Positions 27,209 to 35,029 of a DNA stretch of 64,000 bases are shown here, in pieces. A model generated the notes under the pieces. The model was not told the DNA's origin and searched no databases. It saw only the letters and a list, made by a program, of their open reading frames with translations. The position numbers were made by a program, and so were the translations under genes. The DNA is from Chitinophaga rhizophila. GTDB taxonomy: Bacteria > Bacteroidota > Bacteroidia > Chitinophagales > Chitinophagaceae. The stretch spans positions 1,054,001 to 1,118,000 of the forward strand of contig NZ_JAICCF010000002.1 in assembly GCF_019492185.1 (NCBI RefSeq), in the 5' to 3' direction. Within the stretch, counting starts at the first letter, position 1, and each line of letters begins with the position of its first letter.

Positions 27209-30200
27209 TTAGAATCTGGCACGTAGCGCAACATTGTAGGTTCTTGGCGCAGGCACACTACCGAAGTCAATACCGCGTAACACCGTGCTTTGTCCTGCAG
27301 CGTTCACCTCCGGATCATAGCCTTTGTAATTATCCCATGAATAGAGATTACGTCCGCCCACACTAACTGTCAGGTCGCTCAGGCCTTTCAGTTTGCCGAT
27401 GTTATAACTGAGAGACACTTCTCTGAGTTTTACGAAAGAGCCATCATCTATTCTCCATTCCTGTATGTTGTAGTTGCCGGCAATGAAACCGCGTGGTAAC
27501 TGACCTAATATTTCCTGTTCCGCTACTTTTCCATTATCCACACCCTGCCTGGTTCTGAAGTCAGCATTAAATACATCAACGCCCTGCACTATGTCCAGCT
27601 GTGTGTGCAGGCTCAGTTTCTTATACCTGAAATCATTTGTTAATGTACCCGTCCAGTCAGGATTAGGGTCACCTATCTTCTTCTGCAAAGCCGTTACACC
27701 TCTTAGCGGAGGCAGTCCCGTATTCGGATCTCTGGCAGGCGTATAAGTGAATGTGGAGTTCTGCACACCTGCTTCAGTTACCGGGATACCCTTTGTATTC
27801 AATAACTGGCTGCCATTTTCATCCCTTGCATAGAAAGTACCGTAAAAGAAGCCGATCGCCTCGCCATTTGCAATAGCTACAGGCGCACCGCTGACAGTAG
27901 AGTATAGCAGCAGCGACTGCCCGATATTCAGCGCCTCATTCCTGTTCCGGTTGAAGATAGCCGTCATATCCCAGTTGAAGTCTTTGGTTTTTACAGGTAC
28001 CACGTTCAATACCACTTCAATCCCTTTGTTGGAAAGTGAACCTATATTATCCAGCCGGGTGCTGTATCCCTGGGTAGGAGCAATGGCCCGGGGAATCAGC
28101 AGGTCTCTTACTTTTTTAGTGTAGTAGTTAACAGACAGATTGATGCGGTTATCAGCAAAAGCCATATCAGTACCAAATTCCAGTTCTTCCTGTCTTTCAG
28201 GCTTAATATCAGGATTGGTATAAGTAGTCGGTGATGTGAAGGATGCTGCGCCAATAAAAGCTACTGCCCTGTAAGTATTAAAGCGCCCATATGCTGGAAT
28301 ACCGGTCAGGTTACCTGATTGTCCGTAAGCAGCTCTTAGCTTAAACAGGTTCCACCAGCTAGCCACATGAAGGCTTTTCCAGTAATCAGTGGATGATAGT
28401 ACGTAGCTACCGCTAAGCTTAGTATAGACCTGGTTACGCTGATCCTGTCCGAATACCGAAGAACCATCCATTCTTAGTGCACCGGTTACAAACAGCTGAT
28501 CCCGGTATTTAAAGTTCTGCTGGATGAACTGTCCGGATATTGACAAACGTGTTCTTTCATCAGCACCGGGTATGGGCGTGGAAGCGCCGCTGACAGTCTG
28601 CACAAATGGCGGCAGCCCTCTGCCCTGCTGCAAAGAATAGTGCATGTTCTGGTATTGCAGCGAGTAGCCTACCTGGGTAACAGAAGCCAGGTCAGAAGTA
28701 AGCTGCGCATTGTAGGTTGCATTGATATCATGGTTGATCAGGAAGGAGTTATTCACACCCGTGCTGGCATATCCATTCTGGGTAGGATCAAGCGTTGGCC
28801 CGCCGCCAAAGAAGGCCAGGCTGACATTATAGGCAAAAGGAGGAATGAAGGTAGTACCATCCTGGCTGTAGTTATCGATACCCATGTGGTAATCAATAGT
28901 CAGGTTCTTGGTAGGATTCAGCTTGATACCTGCACCAGCGATGACCCTGTTGGTCTGTTGCTGTTGCTTGAAGTCTTCGATAATCGAAGCAGGGTTGACA
29001 CGTCCACGTTCGCCCACAGCCACGAGATTACCCAAGGCATTGCGGCGCTGTATATCGTAGTAATTACCGATGATAGTGACAGCATTTGTAGGAGAAAAGA
29101 AGGAGTTGCCATCAGGCTTTTCGTTTGTCTTACTGTAGATATAGTTAACGCTTGCATTAAAGCTGATCCACTTGTTTAACTCCTGGTCCAGGTTCAGACG
29201 GAAGCTATAACGGTTGAAGTCTGTGTTCCTTACAATACCCTGGTTATAGAGGTAACCGGCAGAAGCATAGTACCGGGTTTTATTTTGTCCGCCGGTAACA
29301 GAAATATTGTTATCAGTACCTACACCAGTACGGAAGATATAGTCCTGGTAATCGTACCTGTTTACAGCAGAAGTAACAACGGTATCTACCGCCAGTATTG
29401 TCTGTGTGGATCTGTCGGGAGAGCCGCCAAATTTAAGCGGGGCTTTATTTACGTCCAGCCGTTTACGCAGTTCATTAACATTGAAGCTGGTGGAGAAGTT
29501 CACAACGGGCGCGCCTCCTTTTCCTTTCTTTGTAAAGATCTGTACTACACCGGCATTGGCCCTTGAACCGTAGATAGCTGCAGCCGCAGCGCCATTGAGA
29601 ACTTCTATACTCTCAATATCCGCCGGGTTGATATCCACCATACGATTCTGCCCGACGTTACCGGCAAAGTTACCACCGGCGTAGGAAGCGTCAGCATTTG
29701 TTACACGAGTGGTAGAGTTGTCTATAATCACCCCGTCAATGATATATAGTGGCTCAGTAGAACCGCTGATGGTGCTGATACCACGTAGCTTGACGGACAT
29801 GCCGCCGGCCGGATCACCGGAGTTCTGTGTGATCTGAGCGCCGGCAGTTTTACCTTGTAAGGCCGTCAGTACATTGGCCGTAGCGCCTTTGCTTAGTTCA
29901 TCCGCCTTTACACTACTGACGTAGCTACCCAGCTGCTTGCGCGTAGTGCCGATAGAGGCACCTGTGATGACTACCTCGTCCAGTTTGGATACAGACGCAG
30001 CAAGCTGTTGATTCACGGTATAGGCAGTAGCACTGGTGATCTCTACAGTACCTTCTTTCTGCGTGAATCCGATACCGGTAAATACGAGTGTATAGTTGCC
30101 AGGTTTCAGATCCGCATTAATAGTATACATACCATCTATTGTTGTGGTAGCCCCTAGTTTCGTCCCCCTGATGGCTACGGTAATGCCCGGCAACGGAGCG

Positions 30201-30331
30201 CCTGTTTCGTCAGTCACCCTGCCGGAGAGTCTGACCTGTGCAAAAGCAGCAACGGCAGTGATACACTGCATCAGCAGCAATAGCAGCAGATACCTGCATC
30301 TGGCAAGCCGGAATAATGGATACATTCTCAT
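27209..30331 (-). CDS. SusC/RagA-family TonB-dependent outer-membrane transporter
   Basis: The product has 1040 residues. It shows a signal peptide (about 1-32), a carboxypeptidase-regulatory-like domain (RLSGRVTDETGAPLPGITVA), the plug with PLYIIDGVIIDNSTT and SIEVLNGAAAAAIYGSRAN, and the barrel ending VALRARF. There is no STN domain. It lies 169 bp downstream of the DeoR gene on the same strand and may belong to the same amino-sugar locus, or may be a separate unit with susD. The ligand is unknown. Confidence 0.94.
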   Translation of the reverse strand: MRMYPLFRLARCRYLLLLLLMQCITAVAAFAQVRLSGRVTDETGAPLPGITVAIRGTKLGATTTIDGMYTINADLKPGNYTLVFTGIGFTQKEGTVEITSATAYTVNQQLAASVSKLDEVVITGASIGTTRKQLGSYVSSVKADELSKGATANVLTALQGKTAGAQITQNSGDPAGGMSVKLRGISTISGSTEPLYIIDGVIIDNSTTRVTNADASYAGGNFAGNVGQNRMVDINPADIESIEVLNGAAAAAIYGSRANAGVVQIFTKKGKGGAPVVNFSTSFNVNELRKRLDVNKAPLKFGGSPDRSTQTILAVDTVVTSAVNRYDYQDYIFRTGVGTDNNISVTGGQNKTRYYASAGYLYNQGIVRNTDFNRYSFRLNLDQELNKWISFNASVNYIYSKTNEKPDGNSFFSPTNAVTIIGNYYDIQRRNALGNLVAVGERGRVNPASIIEDFKQQQQTNRVIAGAGIKLNPTKNLTIDYHMGIDNYSQDGTTFIPPFAYNVSLAFFGGGPTLDPTQNGYASTGVNNSFLINHDINATYNAQLTSDLASVTQVGYSLQYQNMHYSLQQGRGLPPFVQTVSGASTPIPGADERTRLSISGQFIQQNFKYRDQLFVTGALRMDGSSVFGQDQRNQVYTKLSGSYVLSSTDYWKSLHVASWWNLFKLRAAYGQSGNLTGIPAYGRFNTYRAVAFIGAASFTSPTTYTNPDIKPERQEELEFGTDMAFADNRINLSVNYYTKKVRDLLIPRAIAPTQGYSTRLDNIGSLSNKGIEVVLNVVPVKTKDFNWDMTAIFNRNRNEALNIGQSLLLYSTVSGAPVAIANGEAIGFFYGTFYARDENGSQLLNTKGIPVTEAGVQNSTFTYTPARDPNTGLPPLRGVTALQKKIGDPNPDWTGTLTNDFRYKKLSLHTQLDIVQGVDVFNADFRTRQGVDNGKVAEQEILGQLPRGFIAGNYNIQEWRIDDGSFVKLREVSLSYNIGKLKGLSDLTVSVGGRNLYSWDNYKGYDPEVNAAGQSTVLRGIDFGSVPAPRTYNVALRARF

Positions 30332-30500
30332 AACTAAGTTTTAATAGTAAAGCGATAAACAAAGGCATGACGTTCCCTGTTCGTTCAGCGGAATATGCCT
30401 TAGGTAACTGATTGATTACAGGTTGGCTGATAAGCGCATTTACGTTAGTATAATACAGCGCCGGAGATGTTTCCGGCAGTTAATCACTGACTGTTTTTAT

Positions 30501-31247
30501 TTATAGAATCTGGATACCCTTTTTCCTGTATGGCTGCAGCTTTTTTGAATCGGGTGGCAGCTCTGTTATTAGTACATCTATTTCTTCTGCGTCACAGATC
30601 TTCAGCTGTTCTGATGTATCTATCTTTTCTGATATGGAAAGTACGACAACCTTCTTGGCCGTACTGATCATTGCACGTTTCACCTGTACTACGTCCCAGT
30701 CGTTGTCTGTGAGTCCGTCTGCGGCATCAATGGCGTTATTTCCCAGGAAACACAGGTCTGCCCGGATCATCTTTATTTTGGAAATGGCTTCTCCCCCTAC
30801 GGTTATCTTTGAGCCTTTGGATAACTTATCGCCTATTACAATCACTTCTATATTCGGGTGATTTGCATATTCAAAAGCAGCAGGCAGGCTGACTGTGATA
30901 AATGTTGCCTGCAGGTCACGGGGTAATACACGCGCCAGTTCAGCAATAGTAGTGCCGCCGGTAGTTAGTACAAACATGCCGTCATGTATAAGCTGAACGG
31001 CTTTTAAAGCAATGGTTTTTTTATCTTCCACAGCATACACATCCTGCGATGCAATACCCTGGTGGAATGAATTGGATAATGCGCCGCCATGTACTTTGAT
31101 GATCTTTCCCTCCTGTGCCAGTTCTGCAAGGTCACGGCGGATGGTATCTTCTGATACCTGTATCTGTTCGCTCAGATGGGAAGACAATACCTTATTATGC
31201 AGGTTTACCTGGTGAAGTATGTATGCGAGGCGTTCTTCCTTTAACAT
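30501..31247 (-). CDS. DeoR/GlpR-family transcriptional regulator
   Basis: From the ATG at 31247 the product has 248 residues. An N-terminal DeoR helix-turn-helix lies at about 1-58 (LSSHLSEQIQVSEDTIRRDL, then GKIIKVHGGALS). A C-terminal sugar-phosphate sensor domain follows (FVLTTGGTTIAELARVLP, LCFLGNNAIDAADGLTDND). Regulators of this family usually respond to a phosphorylated sugar; MurNAc-6-P or GlcNAc-6-P would fit the adjacent anmK and murQ. AAAAACGCA-type repeats lie directly upstream and in the symporter/GH9 promoter region, suggesting autoregulation and control of both. Confidence 0.92.
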   Translation of the reverse strand: MLKEERLAYILHQVNLHNKVLSSHLSEQIQVSEDTIRRDLAELAQEGKIIKVHGGALSNSFHQGIASQDVYAVEDKKTIALKAVQLIHDGMFVLTTGGTTIAELARVLPRDLQATFITVSLPAAFEYANHPNIEVIVIGDKLSKGSKITVGGEAISKIKMIRADLCFLGNNAIDAADGLTDNDWDVVQVKRAMISTAKKVVVLSISEKIDTSEQLKICDAEEIDVLITELPPDSKKLQPYRKKGIQIL

Positions 31248-31292
31248 CAGGCGATCATTACTTTGGTTGAATTCAGTATTGAATTTCTGCAA

Positions 31293-31368
31293 AAAAACGC
31301 AGACAACAAAATATAAACCCGCATTTTTTTGCTTGTTTACACTTATCGGCAGTATGAAATGCGTTTTT
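31293..31368. promoter_or_regulatory. AAAAACGCA-type motifs upstream of the DeoR gene
   Basis: AAAAACGCA lies at 31293-31301 and its reverse complement TGCGTTTTT at 31360-31368, overlapping the anmK stop. A diverged inverted copy (CGCATTTTTTT) starts at 31320. The same word occurs three times upstream of the symporter gene, so these may be DeoR binding sites. The T run could instead be part of a terminator, as GCAAAAAAACGC and GCATTTTTTTGC can pair with one mismatch. Confidence 0.5.
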
Positions 31369-32560
31369 ATGCGGGAAATGACAACTTACCCATCGTGATA
31401 GCAGGCATGCCTGATTTACCAAAGTCGATACCTTCACCAGCAATAGCTTCATTGGCCAGGATGACAAACAGCACTGCTTCTTTAGCATCGCCGGCAATGC
31501 CTAATTCTCCCGTAGTGTGTAAACGTAACTGAGGCAACCGGGCTCTGATAAGATCAACCAGCAATGGGTTATGCGCACCTCCCCCGCTTACATATACTGC
31601 ATAGTTCTTATCTGGTTTTAATATCCGTTGTAAGGCGTCTGTAATAGTATCTGCACTGAAATGGGTAAGGGTTGCCAGCATATCATAGGAAGAGATAGCC
31701 GTCGTATTACTACGCTCCTGCGCCTGCCGTACATAAGTTTTACTGAATAGCTCAGGGCCGGTAGTACGCGGGAATTGCTCATTAAAGAACGGGTTGTCTT
31801 TTAAGGCTGTTAACAATGCTTCATTCACCTGTCCCTGTCTGGCAAACAGCGCATCTTTGTCATAGTCTACCTGGAAGTATTCCCGGGCGAACGCATCAAG
31901 CAGCGTATTTCCAGGCCCTGTATCAGTCACAAATACGCCCGTTGCCTGCAGGTCTCCCGGCAGGAAGGTAAAGTTAGCGATGCCGCCCATGTTGAGCATA
32001 ATCCTGTCTTCACCCTTTTGAGAGAAAAGACAGTAGTCACCATACAATGCAAGCGGCGCACCCTCTCCTCCTGCAGCGATATGTTTCTGCCGGAAATCGC
32101 TCAGTGTGATAATGCCGGTATGTACCGCAATATGATCCCCGTCTACGATCTGAAGGGTCGCATTAGGAAAATCGGGTAACTGATGTAATATCTTCGGACT
32201 ATGATATACCGTTTGTCCGTGTGAGGCAATCAGATCTACTTCGGATGGTGCGACACACCACTTTGACAGGCATTGGAGTATCCATTTCGCATGCAGGGCG
32301 GCCAACCAGGGGTGCAGCAGGCAAAGTTGCTGAAAAGAGATCGTGTCTTTGGCAAATACCTTCCTGATTTCGGCTTTGACCTCCACCGGATAAGGTACAG
32401 TATCAAAATGTTCCAGTGTCACCCGGGTATCCATACCACTTCCGCTTATTGCGCATAGTGCCACGTCCAGTCCGTCGAGCGAAGTACCAGACATCAGTCC
32501 GATGATGCGTCTGACCGGTTTATCTGCGATGTTGAATAACCTACGTAGGTTGCCGTTCAT
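31367..32560 (-). CDS. anmK: Anhydro-N-acetylmuramic acid kinase
   Basis: The 397-residue product has the family signature IGLMSGTSLDGLDVALC at about 20-36, a catalytic-region segment ASHGQTVYHSP and VTDTGPGNTLLDAFAREYF. It matches AnmK in length (about 370-400). AnmK opens the 1,6-anhydro ring of anhydroMurNAc and phosphorylates it with ATP to give MurNAc-6-P, the substrate of MurQ encoded 6 bp upstream in the same operon. The enzyme is cytoplasmic. The assignment is firm. Confidence 0.95.
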   Translation of the reverse strand: MNGNLRRLFNIADKPVRRIIGLMSGTSLDGLDVALCAISGSGMDTRVTLEHFDTVPYPVEVKAEIRKVFAKDTISFQQLCLLHPWLAALHAKWILQCLSKWCVAPSEVDLIASHGQTVYHSPKILHQLPDFPNATLQIVDGDHIAVHTGIITLSDFRQKHIAAGGEGAPLALYGDYCLFSQKGEDRIMLNMGGIANFTFLPGDLQATGVFVTDTGPGNTLLDAFAREYFQVDYDKDALFARQGQVNEALLTALKDNPFFNEQFPRTTGPELFSKTYVRQAQERSNTTAISSYDMLATLTHFSADTITDALQRILKPDKNYAVYVSGGGAHNPLLVDLIRARLPQLRLHTTGELGIAGDAKEAVLFVILANEAIAGEGIDFGKSGMPAITMGKLSFPA

Positions 32561-32566
32561 ACTTAT

Positions 32567-33367
32567 TTATTTTCTGCTTTCAATAGCCGCCCTGACGCTG
32601 CCCTTCTCGGCTATCAGCTGTCTGGCAGTAGCTTCATCTATCTGCAGCTCACTCATGACCATCCGTGTTGCACGGTCTACCAGTTTATGATTACTCAGCT
32701 GCATGTCTACCATTTTATTTCCTTTCACCCTGCCCAGTTGTATCATGACTGAGGTAGAGATCATATTCAGTATCAGTTTCTGCGCAGTACCTGATTTCAT
32801 ACGGGTACTGCCGGTCAGGAACTCGGCACCTACGGCTGCTTCCACCGGATAGTCCACCGAGGCTGCCAGCGGACTGCCAGCATTGCAGGTTACACAACCC
32901 GTCAGGATGCCCCGGGCTTTCATGGCCTGGACTCCTCCGATTACGTAAGGCGTCGTGCCTGAAGCCGCAATACCAACCACCGCATCTTTATCAGTAATGT
33001 TGTACTTATCCAGATCCTTCTCGGCCTGTTGCGTATCATCTTCTGCAAATTCTACTGCCTTACGGATAGCAGTATCTCCGCCTGCAATGATACCAATAAC
33101 CAGTTCGTGCGGCACGCCAAAGGTAGGGGGGCATTCAGAGGCGTCTAATATACCAAGTCGGCCACTGGTGCCGGCACCGATATAAAACAAGCGGCCGCCT
33201 GCTTTCATCTTCCCAACAAGGGCGGTTACCAGTAGTTCTATTTGGGGGATAGCTTTTGCCACTGCCAGCGGCACGGTCATATCTTCACTGTTGATCCCTT
33301 CCAGCAGGGCGCGGACACTCATCTTCTCCAGATCGTTAAAATGGGAAGACATCTCAGTTGTAAGCAT
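32567..33367 (-). CDS. murQ: N-acetylmuramic acid 6-phosphate etherase
   Basis: The 266-residue product has a SIS fold with FYIGAGTSGRLGILDASECPPTFG as its signature; the Glu of SECPP is the likely catalytic residue. Further family blocks are GIAASGTTPYVIGG and GSTRMKSGTAQKLILNM. MurQ removes D-lactate from MurNAc-6-P to give GlcNAc-6-P. It is about 30 residues shorter than the Escherichia coli enzyme, mainly at the ends; the core is intact. It lies between the symporter (24 bp) and anmK (6 bp). Confidence 0.95.
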   Translation of the reverse strand: MLTTEMSSHFNDLEKMSVRALLEGINSEDMTVPLAVAKAIPQIELLVTALVGKMKAGGRLFYIGAGTSGRLGILDASECPPTFGVPHELVIGIIAGGDTAIRKAVEFAEDDTQQAEKDLDKYNITDKDAVVGIAASGTTPYVIGGVQAMKARGILTGCVTCNAGSPLAASVDYPVEAAVGAEFLTGSTRMKSGTAQKLILNMISTSVMIQLGRVKGNKMVDMQLSNHKLVDRATRMVMSELQIDEATARQLIAEKGSVRAAIESRK

Positions 33368-33391
33368 AGCTTTGGCTTTAATATTTACAGA

Positions 33392-34873
33392 TCAGGATAG
33401 CTGTTCTATTTTCTGATTATCCTTTGAATACATCCATAAACCGATAAACATGAGTAATCCGTTTATGATCAGCAGTTCCAGACCGATCTTATACCCCTGG
33501 AAAAGATACTGCTGGAAGTATTCCAGAGCAAAACAGAGAATAGGAGCTGCAATGGCGATCTTAGGCGTCATATTGTCTTTTACCGTACGCCTGGTAAGGA
33601 TACCAAATGCAAACATGCCAAGTAATGGCCCGTAGGTATAAGACGCTACTTTCAGTATCACAGAGATCATACTTGGACTATCAATACGTTTAAAGATCAG
33701 CACGAAGATCAGGAAGACGCCGGTAAATGCCAGATGTACAGTACGTCTGATCTTTTTCTTCTGTTCTTCCGACCTCGGTTTATCTGTTTGCAGATCCAGG
33801 ATGTCTATACAGAAGGAAGATGTTAAAGCCGTGATAGCGCCGTCTGCACTTGGGAACAAAGCCGATATGAGGGCAATAATGAAGATGATGGAGATAGCAG
33901 GCGGCATATACCGGGCATCCAGGGCCAACGTTGGGAACAGTTTATCAGCCGAAGCGGTGACATTGATCTGTTCTGCGAAGAGGTATAATAGTCCGCCGAG
34001 AAACAGGAACAGGATAATCACAATCACGAAGATCACACTGAGCGTCATGATATTCTTCTGGGCATCAACCAGTCGTTTTACAGAGATGTTCTTCTGCATC
34101 ATCTCCTGGTCCATTCCCGTCATGGTAATAGTGATAAATGCACCGCCTAGTATCTGCTTGAGGAAGAAGTGCGGACTATTGGGGTCGAAGAAGAAGACCT
34201 GGGACATTCCCTTCTCTCCCATGGCCTGGAGGCTGCTGCCAACACTCAGATCCAGGTGATTGAGGATATAGATAATACATATCACCAGTCCGGCCAGCAT
34301 ACAGGTAGTCTGAAGCGTATCTGTATATACGATCGTTTTTACCCCGCCTTCAAATGTATACAGCAGTATCATCAGTAGTATGATCATGGTGGTGACCCAG
34401 AAGGGAACCGTAAACTGTTCTCTGAAGGTTTCCTGTAAAAGGTTTTGCAGGATGTTAACGACGAGGTATAAGCGGGCTGTAGCACCTAATGTCCTGGATA
34501 ATATAAAGAAAGATGCACCCGTTTTATAAGATCTGACGCCGAAGCGGGTATTGAAGTAATTGTAAATTGAGGTAAGCTGCAGGCGATAATATAAGGGTAG
34601 CAATATAAAGGCAATAGCCACATACCCCAGCATATTACCAAGTGCCACCTGCAGGTAGGAGAAGGCCGTTTTACCTACATCGCCCGGTACGCTTACAAAG
34701 GTAACCCCGCTGAGAGATGTACCGATCATACCAAACGCCACCAGCATCCAGTTACTGTTACGATTACCTATAAAGAAGGATTCGTTATTGGAATTTCTGC
34801 CGGTGTACCAGGCTACGATCAATAAAATGATGAAATACGCAATGACGATGGAAAATAATAGACCTGCTGTCAT
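33392..34873 (-). CDS. Sodium:solute symporter family protein (candidate MurNAc/anhydroMurNAc importer)
   Basis: The 493-residue membrane protein has about 13 hydrophobic helices and the SSS-family opening (WYTGRNSNNESFFIGNRNSNW, GMIGTSLSGVTFVSVPG). The pattern FPSADGAITALTSSFCIDIL is the usual sodium-site helix region. It is the first gene of the operon with murQ and anmK, so import of MurNAc, anhydroMurNAc or a related amino sugar across the inner membrane is likely. Specificity cannot be read directly; sialic acid or glucosamine transport are alternatives. Confidence 0.88.
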   Translation of the reverse strand: MTAGLLFSIVIAYFIILLIVAWYTGRNSNNESFFIGNRNSNWMLVAFGMIGTSLSGVTFVSVPGDVGKTAFSYLQVALGNMLGYVAIAFILLPLYYRLQLTSIYNYFNTRFGVRSYKTGASFFILSRTLGATARLYLVVNILQNLLQETFREQFTVPFWVTTMIILLMILLYTFEGGVKTIVYTDTLQTTCMLAGLVICIIYILNHLDLSVGSSLQAMGEKGMSQVFFFDPNSPHFFLKQILGGAFITITMTGMDQEMMQKNISVKRLVDAQKNIMTLSVIFVIVIILFLFLGGLLYLFAEQINVTASADKLFPTLALDARYMPPAISIIFIIALISALFPSADGAITALTSSFCIDILDLQTDKPRSEEQKKKIRRTVHLAFTGVFLIFVLIFKRIDSPSMISVILKVASYTYGPLLGMFAFGILTRRTVKDNMTPKIAIAAPILCFALEYFQQYLFQGYKIGLELLIINGLLMFIGLWMYSKDNQKIEQLS

Positions 34874-34911
34874 ACCCGGGAATTATAGTTTCAGTTGATT
34901 AAAAGCCGCAA

Positions 34912-34984
34912 AAAAACGCACATTCACATTCTAATATAAATACAAAAACGCAAAGATGCTATTATTAATATGCAGAAAAACGAA
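34912..34984. promoter_or_regulatory. Three direct repeats at exact 32-bp spacing, candidate DeoR operators
   Basis: AAAAACGCA at 34912-34920, AAAAACGCA at 34944-34952 and AAAAACGAA at 34976-34984 all point the same way, with starts 32 bp apart (three helical turns). They occupy the 156-bp divergent region between the symporter operon and the GH9-CE4 gene. The motif recurs upstream of the DeoR gene. A repressor bound on one face of the DNA would control both directions. Confidence 0.6.
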
Positions 34985-35029
34985 TTAAATTAGAAAGATC
35001 ATACCATCTCCACCCAAAACTGCGCGTTT

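Noticed and set aside
32567..33367. Suspected truncation of MurQ (266 versus about 300 residues)
   Set aside because: All catalytic and SIS-fold blocks are present and the difference is at the termini, so a short but intact variant is more likely.
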